A DNA stretch of 64,000 nucleotides from Zerene cesonia (taxonomy: Eukaryota > Arthropoda > Insecta > Lepidoptera > Pieridae). Location: positions 1,364,001 through 1,428,000 of the forward strand of contig NC_052117.1 of assembly GCF_012273895.1 (NCBI RefSeq), written 5' to 3'. The stretch's first letter is position 1. Each line of letters starts with the position of its first letter. A model generated the notes under the pieces. That model did not search any database and was not told the DNA's origin. It worked only from the letters and a program-made list of their open reading frames with translations. This document shows, piece by piece, positions 48,254 to 60,159 of the stretch. A program made the translations under genes and the position numbers.

Positions 48254-50871
48254 ATGTTTTTTAAATTGACAAAATGTTGCTTTTGTTTCCCTTTGCGACC
48301 GGGATTGCTTGCTCTTGGATATATTTCGGCGGTAAGACATTATTTTTCTATCATAAAAATACAAAAGTTTACTTGTCAAAGAAATAAGTGCATTATGTGA
48401 TATATTAACGATAATTGTTAATTCGTTTTCCTTTTGTTTAAATAAAACGTGGAATTACTAAGAGTACTTTAATATAATAATTTAATAAAGCCTTTTTTAC
48501 ATCATTTATTTTGTTTTTATTTAACTTTCGAATAAAATCGCGGCCTTATCACATCTTCCAAGCAACTGCCAAAAATCAAAACATCGTATTTATTTATTTT
48601 TAGATAATATACTACGTTTATTTATTACACATGATATTTCGCATGAACGATATATTCCAAGGGGTGATAAAAACAGATCCAATGGAGTATATCACCCTTT
48701 CCCTGGCGTTTGGAGTGATGGCTGTCCAATTGCTATTCACTGTCATTTTCATCACTGCACTTCATAAGGTAAAATCACAACTTGTCTTTTTATGTCGCAG
48801 CCAACTGGTTAAGTTAGTTCCATTAATAGCCTAGGCTGTTGATTTAACAACACTTAAATTTAATTTTTAGTTTTATAGCATTGAAATGCTTTATAAATGA
48901 GAAATTTTGAAAGAATAGAAAAAATTTGATCACGAGGCAGGATTCGAACCTGCGTTTCTTGCCTAACCGTAGCAAGTTAACAACACTGTTAAATTTACTT
49001 TGATATCTGCGTTTAATATAACTTTGTTTTATATTTATAGAACAGTTAAAGTGTTTAATCTAGGGCCTAGGTGTACGTACGGAAATTATGTTCCCGGCCA
49101 TCCGAATCAGAAAAACTCATGATATTATAGTATTGTCACCGATCCTTGAAATGTGTACAAAGTTTTGATGAAATCACCGAGACTAAAGGAGTCGGTTAGA
49201 TACAAACATATAGGTGAAGCTTATAAAAAATCTGGATATAAATGCACAGATTGTGGGATAGTAGAGGGCTCTCTTGACTCGCCCAGTGTAAAAACCCACG
49301 ATGCAAACTCAACTGCTTGTACTTAGTGTTCTGTGACTCAACGTTTCAAAAACATCCGTATAAAATGAGCGCAACATTCAAGTTTGTGCGCTCATTGCAA
49401 TAGTTTCATGTTATAGTATAAATCAAACAAACAGATGATACCTAGTATATCTGCTTCACTGATCAATTGTTATTATGAACAAGTTATGATCTGACTTCTA
49501 TGCCCTGCCAGACCGAGACATTTTTTTGAGCGTTCCCACCGGGAATTACGAGTTAACTTAACTTAACTTAACAGCAACTAAGTATGCTAAATTCAAAAGT
49601 TAGAAAGTCTAGGTAGAAACGCAATTAGGAAGTAATCGCATATAGTTACTTACAACATCATTATAAATAGCCCGACATTTGTGGAGGAGAGTTTTCGTCA
49701 GCAGGGGTGTATCTTATCTATCTATCTTGTAAAGAGCTGAATTATAAAACTTTTCCATTATGATAGGTTACGATAAATGCTTCTTTTGCACTAAATACTT
49801 ACCGACAGTATCGAGCGTTAGTTTTGTAGGAGACTGTGCATCTTGGGTTTTTTATTTCAATGACTAAAACGTGATTTATTCATTTCAGAACAGTACAGAG
49901 CTATTGGAAGCCTACTACGAATGCAATATCTGCATGTTCGCTTCGCAAACCACCGTAGCGCTGTTTTATATTCCTCTACAAGTGTATAGATGGCGTCCGA
50001 ACGAGGCGATCTTGTGGAAACTCACTCTTGGCCTTATAATTTTAGCCGCTTTTAGTATCAGTAAGTTTTTTAAATTATTTTTTTTTAATCGCCATCAAAT
50101 AGGATGAGGTTCTATGTTCTACTGTTCAACTGTTATGCGTATTTTAAAAATCTCGTAAAAACTAATACTTGGATAGTTGACAAAATATATGAGGGTTTAA
50201 GGCGTTTGTCGTTTAAGTTTTTATTAATTCTTTGTGTTCAAAAAACTTGAATCTTCGTATTTTTTTTTTTCAAATTGATTTCGCTTTTCATAATCTATCT
50301 CTAATTGAATTTTGGCAATGGCATTTAATGGTGATGAGCAAGCGAAAGTATTATATTTTACTCATAATAAATATTAAGGCTATTGCACTATTATAATGAA
50401 AGCTTTTTTTGGGTCGTTATTTTGGAGAGAAATTCATATGCTAAAATGATTGCTGTTGATAAATCATTTCCGTAAAACCTCTTTATATACTTAAAAAATA
50501 GGACGAAAACACAATTCGCGACTGGTTACTTAGTATTCTGCATCAAAGAAAGTGCACATTTTCATTTGAAAACAAAAACAAATTTCTAATGGCAAACACA
50601 TATGTTTATAAAATGAAGAATATTTTAGCTTAACATGTTTTATGTTTTTATGTAGATTAGTTCCAAGTAGTTGTAACTAAACGCATGCGACATAACTAGT
50701 TCCGTCTAAATGTGGATGTGTGTTTCTTTTTCAGCAATGCAATTTTATTTAGTTTCGCTAATTCGAAGTCAATTAAAAGTTATGAAAAGAGCCGCAAATG
50801 TGGAAGATGGAGTCGTGCCGACCGATGCGGTGGTAGCCGGTCCTTCTGTTGTCCCAGGGGACAATACATGA
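48254..50871 (+). CDS. Four-helix membrane protein, cluster copy P5
   Basis: Exons 48254-48331, 48604-48768, 49889-50060 and 50735-50871, phases 0, 0, 1; 183 residues. The N-terminus is MFFKLTKCCFCFPLRPGLLA. Exon 2 ends IFITALHK. Exon 3 has ALFYIPLQVYRWRPNEAILW, paralleling P4. The last helix ends VSLIRSQLKVMKR, then an Ala/Val/Pro-rich tail. Helices lie at about 15-38, 60-78, 92-108 and 122-148. Intron 2 contains a truncated tRNA-core MITE (48868-48980) and a SINE (49430-49555). AATAAA is at 50887-50892, 16 bases after the stop. Function unknown. Confidence 0.85.
48868..48980 (-). mobile_element. MITE-like element with tRNA-like core, truncated
   Basis: TTATAGCATTGAAATGCTTT, GAGAAATTTTGAAAGAATAG, then GATCACGAGGCAGGATTCGA and TTGCCTAACCGTAGCAAG. 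The second arm and the 5' part of the core are missing. It is in intron 2 of copy P5. Confidence 0.65.
49430..49555 (-). repeat. tRNA-derived SINE, truncated
   Basis: CTGCTTCACTGATCAATTG, CCTGCCAGACCGAGACATTT and CGTTCCCACCGGGAATTAC match 40678-40865. The outer part with the box B sequence is lost. Confidence 0.6.
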
Positions 50872-52221
50872 ATATATTGTATTACTAATAAAACACATGT
50901 TTTTATTTTCTTAACTATGAGTACATATACTGCGTTGTTTCGCACGCAGAGGTAAAATAATTTTGTCTTTTTTATAGCATATATTGCAAAAGAGCCACTT
51001 AATATTATTTGGTTACCACCACTCATAAACACTAGATTTAGGTTTGACGACCATTCCTTAAGGCATTAGGCTGTCCTCTTCTGCTGAAGATGCTCTTTTC
51101 TCGACAGCCCCAATATTGCAGGTTCTGGATCACCGCTGGTGGTAGAATATTCCTAATAGACTGGCCACGCTACTCAGACTCGCCATAAACGTCTATTATG
51201 GTATGGATATATTATGGATGTCTAGCTTTCCGCTTGCAGCTTTGACTGCGTTGTCAAGGAAAATATCGGCAAAAGACAGTTTCGGTGGGCTTTTCGGGAT
51301 AAAATCTATCCCATAGTCTTCGCTAGGGTTTTAAACTGTTTCGGCACCAAATTCCAAATTAGTGAAGCGACAAAAAGAGTTATTTTCGCATTTATAATAT
51401 AGGCAGTGTGGAGTATGAAACTTTGTTCTTACGTTAATCTATATAAGTAAAAAAAAATTAAGCACGCTTCCTACGCTTTAATACCTAACCCATAAAGTTC
51501 TGCATCGCACGCTCAATATTTGACCTGATAAAACCTGTTTCAAAGTTTGTTTTTAACCATTTTTCCTCATGTCCCATGCAACCATAATTTGCAACGGTAA
51601 AGCGTGGCTGGGTTTTTGCGTGCCTGATTGTAAACATATTTGTATATATGTGTCACTTCCAGAAATCTTCGTTAGTAAAATGTGCGATGTCTAGATTTAT
51701 TTTGTGTTCATATTTTGTTCAAGCTACATCAATACCGAAGTCCAATGTTTTAAATTAATGAATTAAAATTATTATTTATTGCATTACAAAATTACAACAA
51801 AATGAATGCTAATCGTTTTTATAATTTGTTACGTTATGTAATGTTTTTTTATCTTACACATAATAACGATAATGAGATTTATGTTAAGCTCTGTTGTTAT
51901 GAAAATAACAACTACAAGCTTCATTTGTTATCAAAAAAAAAATTGAGTCTATATAATCATTTATAAGAAACATTAACATCCCACCGACGTCAGGGTATTT
52001 TGCAGATCTGCATACGTTATTTCCATTCATTTTTAATCATTTGCGTGGGCCATACATCCGTACTGTGATTATTATAAATATATAATAGAACTAACAAACG
52101 ACGAAGCATTTGTTATATTATGTACACAACGTTAGTGACACAAAGCTTTAAAACTTTTGCGTAACTAGAAAGAAAAGAACGTTAATTCAAAATTAAGTGA
52201 TTTATTTTTTTTTTGTTTAAA
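50872..52221. other. Spacer between P5 and P6
   Basis: AT-rich. Around 51050-51370 there is degenerate repeat-like sequence (CAAAAGACAGTTTCGG, GGGATAAAATCTATCCCATA). No coding exon recognised. The P6 promoter should lie at the right end. Confidence 0.45.
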
Positions 52222-54638
52222 ATGAGGTGTGAGTGGCCAGAGCTTACAAAATGTTGTTTTTGTGTACCGCTACGAAGAGGTTTGCTAGCATGGGGATATT
52301 TTAAATTGGTGAGTATTGTTGTCTATACTTTTGTACCTACTAATATTAGGAAGAGGTAATATTTTGTTGGGTTATTTCTTTATCTGACTAGTAGTATAAA
52401 GCTGAAGAATTTGTTTTTTTTAATGTGCTAATTTGTGAGGATTTGAGACCTGAAAACTACAGGGCCGATTTGAAAAATTCTTTCAATGTTGGAGGAAGCT
52501 TCATGCTATGTGTACGATGTTAAAAACTAGTAGCAAATAATATTTATTTATTTGTTTTTTTTACTTGAGCAATAGAAAACAATAAAAAATCTTGATATTC
52601 CTTTTAGTGAAAATACAGCTGCTAAATAATTATTAAATTTACTTAAAAAAGTAATAAAATATTTCATTACTGAAAATGAAGATCCAAAAAAAAAAAAATG
52701 TAAAATATATGTTTGAATATCAACTTGAGTTCAAACAATATTTTCATACACCAAATGAAGAGTTTATTTATATGTTTGATTGTACGCTGTATCCTCAATA
52801 AATGCGGAACCGAATAAAAAGTTATTTCACTGTTATACACATACAAACACAGGGCTAACCTAGCATAGAGGACATCAGCAAAATAATGAAAGAACATTGC
52901 ATATATCTAATTGCAAACTTATTTTCTTTTCACTTATATAAACACGTAATATTGTATTTCCAGGTTTTAAACCTGACTTTGATTGGGTTTATGGGCCTCC
53001 ATCTTTATATGATAATAACGAGGCAGGATCACTTTCCGTTATTCGGTATTTTAATTCTAGCCAGCATTAATCTAGTGTTTGTGACAGATGCTACATTTCA
53101 AATCATATTTATCGTAGGCGCTCATAAGGTTAGTAACTGAGTTATTACAAATTCAATGATATAAACTAAATATTTAATCATGTTGTAACTTATAAATATA
53201 TTGTCTATTGAGTATTTCAATTAAACGTATGGACAACTGAGCTGGTGGTTCGCCTGATGGTAAGCGAGCACCACCGCCCGTGAATATTCGCAGAGGCATC
53301 CCTCTGCGGATACGCTGCCTAGTTTTAAGGGGTTACGGATAGGAAAAGGATTGACGACTGGAAAGAAGGAACGGACTGGAAAGGATGAGGAAAAGGAAAC
53401 TGGCCCGCGGCCAGCTAGTACCTAATATTATTAGTATAGACATGCCAAGGGAATCACAAACAAATGAATCAATTATCATAACAAATTATTAATTTTTTAA
53501 TTGTACACGGGTTAACCGTGGACAAAACCTCAAACAAAAATCTTCATCCCTTATTCAATATCTTTAGGGGAATGTTTAAAAAAGTACACTATGTTTTTCC
53601 TTTGATCTTCAACTATTTTCTATTCTAATTTCAATTGCAAATTAATTGCCGATTGAGTTAATTCGCATCGGTGACAATACAAAAAGCATATCTTATCATC
53701 CTGCTCTGGATCGCCGAGATTTAATGATTTTCTCACGTATACTCTGTATGAGTGTGCATGACAATTTAGTTCTATCATTATAGCATGCTTTTGATGAGTA
53801 TGTCCTATCCTACTAATATTATAAATGCGAATGTTTGTAAGGATGTGTGTGTTTGTTCACGCAAAAACCACTGAACCGATTGGAATAACAAATAGGTAGA
53901 CAGTTGGAATAACAAATAGGCAACTTTTTATCCCGATATTCCTACGGGATACGGACTTACGCGGCTGAACCGCGGGGCGCAGTGTTGATCATATTATAGT
54001 GGGTATACCTATGACATTAGGATCGTTTCGGCTTGTTTACTATATTTTTGTACGATTAATAAATGATACCAAACATTTAATGTTACAGAAAAACTACAAA
54101 TACCTGCGATGTTACTTCCGATATAATGTTGTGGTTCTAGTAACAGTATTTGTGTGTTCGGTTATCTACGCGAGCTACGCATTGTACTCGCTTGGAGTAT
54201 TTTTATTCGTCATTTTATTTATACCATTTGCTATCCAATTACTATTGATTATAATACTTTACCAGTGTAAGTATATAAGAAATTTCTTAAAATTGATTCA
54301 ATTTTGAAAATATTTAACTATTCCATTTTGTATTGAATTAAAAAAAGGTTTTTTTACATACATGTTATAAACATAGTCAACCTTTTTGCTGCTTAGAAAT
54401 AATTTATAAAAAAAAAATTAAAGTTTTGACAATATTTGCATTAAAAAGGCGGTAAGTTCATAAAAATTTTCAACTTTACTAACGAATTAATCATCTCGTT
54501 TCAGTGGTCAGCTTCTACTTCCTGGTGTTATCAAGAAGTGAATTTAAGAAACTGAAGAATAATGCAAAATTCGAGTTTGTAAATCAGTTAGAAGAAGCGA
54601 GGTGTACAGCCGACATCGCTTCGGCTACGATTGCATAA
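52222..54638 (+). CDS. Four-helix membrane protein, cluster copy P6
   Basis: Exons 52222-52308, 52964-53128, 54089-54266 and 54505-54638, phases 0, 0, 1; 187 residues. The N-terminus is MRCEWPELTKCCFCVPLRRG; the WPEL piece is shared with copy P0. Exon 2 ends IFIVGAHK. Exon 3 begins KNYKYLRCYFRYNVVVLVTV. The last helix ends LVLSRSEFKKLKN and the tail has EFVNQLEE, echoing the FVN motif of P1 and P2. Helices lie at about 20-44, 66-83, 95-115 and 120-150. Intron 2 holds a GGTGGTTCGCC repeat (53228-53425), the ATCGGTGACAATAC repeat (about 53665-53800) and a minus-strand CTAGCTG element (53809-53982). AATAAA is at 54683-54688. It is the last copy seen on the right. Function unknown. Confidence 0.85.
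53228..53425 (+). repeat. GGTGGTTCGCC-type repeat
   Basis: GAGCTGGTGGTTCGCCTGAT, GGTAAGCGAGCACCACCGCC and GGAACGGACTGGAAAGG. One of the better-preserved copies. Confidence 0.75.
53809..53982 (-). repeat. CTAGCTGCGCCCC-type element
   Basis: CCTACTAATATTATAAATGC to TTCAGCCGCGTAAGTCCGTA (the latter read on the minus strand), in intron 2 of copy P6. A short internal phrase (TTGGAATAACAAATAGG) is duplicated. Confidence 0.75.
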
Positions 54639-54710
54639 CCCCTGCTATATTTACCAACACGCCTTCACGCATTACCATAGCAAATAAAAAACCCTTCTAT
54701 ATTATCACAT

Positions 54711-54870
54711 GAGCGGTCCGCCCCGGCTTCACCCGTGGTATATAAGTAGCTTAAAACCTTCCTCAATAAATGGGCTATCTAAAACCGAAAATTTTTTTCA
54801 AAACGGACCAGTAGTTCCTGAGATTATCGCGTCCAAACATACTCTGCAGCTTTATAATATTAGCATAGAT
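54711..54870 (+). repeat. GCGGTCCGCCCCGGCTTC repeat
   Basis: GAGCGGTCCGCCCCGGCTTC to GCTTTATAATATTAGCATAG. Same family as 4369-4502. Confidence 0.65.
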
Positions 54871-55194
54871 AATCACAAAACAGAAGTCAATCTTCATATA
54901 TAACGCGTTGGGGCAACATACATATGACAGATGACAGGACTAGTTAAAGTTTGTGACAGGTGACAGGATGCTAAGGGGGGCAGAGGTAAAAAGAAGAATA
55001 TAGGCTAATTAGGAAGCGAGCCGGACGCCCGTATCATATTTCTCATTCATCCCAGTCCATTCCTTCGTTCCCGACATCCTTTCCTTATCGTTTATTTCTT
55101 AAAAGCGAGGAACGCCTAGTTTGAAAAGACTGGATTGGCGCTGGTTTTGGGAAAGTGTTTAATTAAGCCCTTGTTAATATCATATTTTTCCAAG

Positions 55195-55335
55195 AGGTAT
55201 CCACTTTTGGTTACCTGAAAGAGATGGCTTTGTAGCCATAAGGTCGCCTTTTGTGCAACTTGTATTTTTAGTCTGTGCTTTTAAAATATTTCCTATTGGT
55301 GTGTACAATAAAGCTTTATTAATTCATTCATTCAT
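55195..55335 (+). repeat. LINE 3' tail-like repeat
   Basis: CTGAAAGAGATGGCTTTGTA, ATAAGGTCGCCTTTTGTGCA and GTACAATAAAGCTTTATTAA, ending in ATTC repeats (TTCATTCATTCATTCA), as 3' tails of lepidopteran LINEs do. Confidence 0.6.
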
Positions 55336-57510
55336 TCACTTTTAAATAATCAAATGGTTGTCTTACCTCCTTTGTTCTGTTCTATATCCTACTAAAGCAG
55401 CTTTGGAATTACACATATTTATACAATTTAATATGTATCCATAATGGATGCATGTTAAATTATAACTTAAATTGTTGTTTGTTTCTAACTGATTATGATA
55501 AACACAGATTTCTCCTTATTTTAAGTGGACATTGTCATAAAAATCGGGAAAAAACGTTTGTTTAATATTCGCCACACAATGTTTATGAGCGACCAAAATA
55601 AAATTATGTTTAATACAAACTCTTTTTAATCTCGTCCATATTATTCCGTTATCCGTCCTTTTACCAAAAAAATACATTATATTATGTAAGGCTCATATTA
55701 ACTAGGTCTTTTATAAAAATTTTTCGTTATGATCTCGTGAATCTTTTACGCCTTCGAGATTTATGTATGTCGAATTCCAATATAGCATATTTGCGATGTA
55801 TAAATAAAACTACGTAATTTTTTTTATTTTTATAGACGGTTAACCCAGACCAAATGTTCAAATTTACATATAACATAACGAGTTATCTGCAGAATGGTAG
55901 TAATGAGTAAATGTTATAATTTATTGAATTTTCTAGATTTAACTTTAAAATGATTTAGAATAGCGCCATCTGTTGATTACACAAGTAAACTTTTCGTAGA
56001 GCTCTAATAATTTTTAAATGGATTCCAATGAAAGTGAAAATGAGATTAATTGAATTCAAACCGTTAATGTTGACTTTCGAGACATCTTACGTTCACCATA
56101 TAATATGCCTATCTCACCTACCTTATGGTGTAACTACACTAGCTGCGGTGTGCTGTGCTTCTGTAGTAATAAAAGTACCTAAGGCTTTTTCTATATGTGT
56201 CGTTATAGGTTATAACTAATTTTAAATGATTATTGATGACTACAAATCGTTGATACTACATTTCGAATAAAAATATCTGCAATGAACACAAAAGCGTAGA
56301 TAGATAATTATAGACCGTTTTTCGAATGTAGTTATATATTATGGGATAATAAAAAATAATTCGTTGGCCTATTTAATCTGTGGCAGATTATACAGATACA
56401 TTTTAATTTCAAAAATAAGTCTATGCATGGAAGTACCAAACTCCGATCGCATTTTTGTACTTCATTAAACATATTAAAATATCGATACACTTCAAATGGC
56501 GTAGTTACGGTGCCAATAGTTTAATGATTAGACTTTCTCTGCCCGTGACCTTGGTCACTGTTCATTCGATACGCTTCGAAAGAAAGGCTTGCTGTATAGG
56601 TAGTGTTATATTATGTGTGGCATTGTGTTGATGTCTTCGTAGGTAGATATCACAATGCTTTTAGGTTTTGGTTCGTTTATCCATCACCGCTTCCAGGTAA
56701 TTTAGAATGTAGAAATGAATTAATTGAGCGTAATATTGCTTTTATTATAAAATATATTTAAAGAGAGATTATCACTACCTCCAAAAGCCGGTAACAGCTC
56801 CACAAAAGCTATAACAGCTTTGTGATTGCTTATGGGTGGTGACGTTCCCTCATGTGATCCACCAGCTCGGTTGCCCGATACGCTATAAAAAAGGACTTTT
56901 CGTTAGTTTCTTGTAGGCTCACAGATAAATTGAATAGATAGATGGAACGAACGAACTTTTAAGATGAAAACGAAACAGAACACACAAGCTATAAGGCGAT
57001 TTTTCGAGAAAGTTCGACGAACAAAACAGAACCGGCATGTTCAAGAATTATAAGTTCGATGACATTTATAACTGCCAGCTCGCGTTTGGTCAGCGTGCTT
57101 AATTAGGGTTTGAAACTTGGCAGGAGTCCTATGTATAGTATATGTATAACGAGTAGGCATTATTAATATATATAAAGCAAATATAAAGCAGTCGAAACGT
57201 ATCTTATAACTTAGAATATGGTATTAAAATTGGGAGTCAAATCGGAAAAGATTTTCCATATCAGTGTCCAAAGCGGCTAAAGAAGTTTTGACTTAAAATT
57301 AGATGTAGATTATAATAAACTTCATGACGATATAAAGGAGAATATTGAAATAACATGACATACGAGAAGTGAAGTTCAGTCACATAGCACTGCAACAACG
57401 AAGATTACGTAAGATGATCTGTCACAATTAAACATCAATAAAAATGTTTTACCGATAGACATCATAACACAACGTGTGTACTGTATAATTACAAATAATT
57501 TATAAAATAC

Positions 57511-57708
57511 AAGCTGCGTCCCGCGGTTTCAACCGCGTAAGTCAGCATCCCGTAGGAATATCGGCATAAAAAGTTGCCTATATGTTATTCTAGTTGTCCA
57601 GCTGTCTATGTACCAAATTTCATTGCAATTGGTTCAGTACTTTTTGCGTGAAAGAGCAACAAACACACACATCCTTACAAACTTTCGCATTTGTAATATT
57701 AGTAGGAA
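57511..57708 (+). repeat. CTAGCTGCG-type element, full length
   Basis: AAGCTGCGTCCCGCGGTTTC to TTGTAATATTAGTAGGAAG, followed by TAAGATGATTTAAAATTATT, which is similar to the flank of the copy at 46062. Confidence 0.8.
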
Positions 57709-57894
57709 GTAAGATGATTTAAAATTATTCTTCATGAGTAGCACTGGTGACTTTGTGGTTGAAACCTCGGACAACAAAAAAAATCTGCCCATTATTCACT
57801 GTTCGAAACGCTGAAGGAAACCGGCATTTCGAGGAAAGAAAAATTCGACGACATGCGATATCTGCCAATCCGCACTTAGCGAGTGGTGGATTAT

Positions 57895-58135
57895 TGTGCA
57901 TGTGGTAGTCGAGCACGCTTCGGCACGAATTGGGCCAGCTCGCACCGGGGAAGTACCACACCCCCATAGAAGACCGGCGTGAAATAGCATTCTGCTGTGT
58001 TTTGTTCGGTGAGTGGGAGAGCCGGAGGCCCATATCCTTTCCAAATACCTTCCCAATTTAAATTCGACAATCCATTTGTAGAGGCGTAAGGTCTGCATTA
58101 GACATTGTGCCTCTCCAAATGTACATGTGACATAA
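57895..58135 (-). repeat. GGTGGTTCGCC-type repeat, long copy
   Basis: GTGGTAGTCGAGCACGCTTC, GCACCGGGGAAGTACCACAC and CATTTGTAGAGGCGTAAGGT, closely similar to 38640-38960. Confidence 0.75.
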
Positions 58136-59367
58136 AAAAAATATCGGCTGAACCTTCATAAGAGGCCTGTGTCCTTGCATTGGGAACATAGGGATATTAT
58201 ATAGGCTGATAGAAAAATATAAGCCTTGGTCTATCTGGACATCTCTATTACTTAAGAATGTGTAAATGTATATTATTATTATAAAATACATGAAAAGCGA
58301 TCAAACCATTTCTGAGAACGGTTACCTACATACATTATCGTGCACTGTATCTTAAAAGTAATCAATCGAAAAGGTGTATGAGGTTATCGAACTATAATAT
58401 AAGTACATCTAAACATTGCTGATGCTTCATAAAAACACGCGATACCTGAAATTTGATATGCGCTTACGTGGATGAAGAATAAACAGAAGACGCGATTGAT
58501 TTGTATTAATTGTATAATTTAAGTTGATATTTCTAACATAATCACTACCATCTAAGCAAAAAGTATGCACTTTTTTATGTTTGAAAGAAACAGACTCGGC
58601 ACCCATTTGCGTACGTAATTTGTAATGAAACATGATACCTATGTTTGAACTACATAATTCTTTTTATATAGTTAGTTTATTGTTATTATATAATAGTATA
58701 AATCTGAATGATTTGTTTGTTTGAACGCGGTAATCTAAGGAACTACTGGATCGATCACCAAAATTCTAACACCGTTAGATGTCAGGTACATCCCTGAGTA
58801 ATATATAAGTATAGGCCGTACATACCACTGGCGAAGCCAGGAATCTATACACGTCATTCATTATTATAAAGTATGATAAAAAAGATCAAACCTCAAGTCA
58901 TATTCAAAAGCATGCGTTTTATACATCTATAATAATAAACTTATTACTATTTCTTCCACATTTTAGTAGCAAAATTATCTGTGAATGAAAGTTAATAAAA
59001 GATACGATTAGATCTATGATTTATTTTAAATAAACATCCATGATTTATCTAACTGATCTAACACAGATTTAAAAGAGATTAAAATGAAATAAAATAAAAC
59101 AATAGGAATACTTCTTGTCTAGACAAAGAGTATTCATTACATTCTAGAATAAGGCTAAGGCAACAGAACTCAAATAAAATAAAAAAAAATTAGTACAATA
59201 AACCAGAAGATTTATTGCATCCGAGATTGAAAATCTTAAGCCAATTGTAATTAAACACCAAGTGTAAAGATCTCAAAAGTTATATTAATACAAAAACAAT
59301 CACATAGATCGTATAAAGCCTGTAATGTCACATAATAAGCCCATTACGTAAACAAACAATACATTAC

Positions 59368-59463
59368 CGTTGATCAAAATTACTGTGAACTCGTCTATGA
59401 TAAACAAAGTTACAGTCAAGTGAACCAGCGAGAGCCTGAGCCAGTTATCGTGAAATCGCGACG
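59368..59463 (-). CDS. Isolated exon-like segment (unknown gene)
   Basis: On the minus strand, TGTCTTTCCAG is followed by 96 open bases and a GGTAATG donor, phase 1 on both sides. The segment reads SRFHDNWLRLSLVHLTVTLF then IIDEFTVILIN, partly hydrophobic. I do not recognise the protein and find no partner exon, so it may be a chance open frame. No four-helix family motif is present. Confidence 0.2.
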
Positions 59464-59936
59464 CTGGAAAGACGCATCCATTATGTCCGCCACAGTACAA
59501 ACAAGTTTGAAGTAAGTGCGTCAGCGAAAGTTGAATTAGACACCTTTTCCGCGGTCATCGTTTTTTTTGCTCTGTGGTTTATTTTTTTAATAGCCCGGTC
59601 AGTGATGCAAGGAAGTGTGCGATTTTGCCGCGCAAACGAATACAAGCGTAATTGCAGTAGGGCATTATGTGGCTAATGCGTTTTGCCTTCAGCTTGAGAA
59701 AAATTGTGATGAAACACGTCACGTCCCGTGTGTTACGTATCGTTTAGGTTTTCTGTTGAAATAGACCGAAAAGTAAACTTTTGCCGCATCTTTCTATCTC
59801 ATGTTATTTGTAAATGTTTTATCTAAATAATAATAATGATATTATCTGTTAATCTCCTTTATTATATATTCACAGACAGTTGTTATAGTAACACTTTCAC
59901 AGTGAACTCTTTATTTGATAGAGCATTTATAATAAA

Positions 59937-60158
59937 ACTAGCTATCCGCCCGCGGCTATGCCCGCGTAGTCGCAGGAAACTTAGACCCGGGGTTTTTCTC
60001 GCATGTTCCCGTTCCCGTGGGATTTCCGGGATAAAAACTATCCTATGTCCGTCTCCTGGGTCCAAGCTACCTCTGCACAAATTTTCAGCCAAATTGGTTA
60101 ATCCGTTCTTCAATTATAAATAGTGTTACTAACACCACTTTCTTTTATATATATAGAT
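59937..60158 (+). repeat. CTAGCTATCCGCCCGCGGC retroelement tail
   Basis: ACTAGCTATCCGCCCGCGGC, TTCCCGTGGGATTTCCGGGA and AATTGGTTAATCCGTTCTTC, ending TTTTATATATATAGATT. This looks like the 3' end of an RTE-type non-LTR element. Confidence 0.65.
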
Positions 60159-60159
60159 T

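Larger units (their letters stand above)
54639..59299. other. Gene-poor repeat-rich region
   Basis: After the P6 poly(A) signal: a CCCCGGCTTCG repeat (54711-54870), GGTGGTTCGCC-type pieces (54940-55115, 56770-56885, 57895-58135), a LINE tail (55195-55335), a CTAGCTG element (57511-57708) and a CCCCGGCTTCG-type piece on the minus strand (58693-58840). I see no coding exon that I can defend. Confidence 0.5.

Noticed and set aside
59836..60123. Overlapping open frames on both strands
   Set aside because: They lie in the retroelement tail starting CTAGCTATCCGCCC; similar frames occur wherever that repeat occurs.
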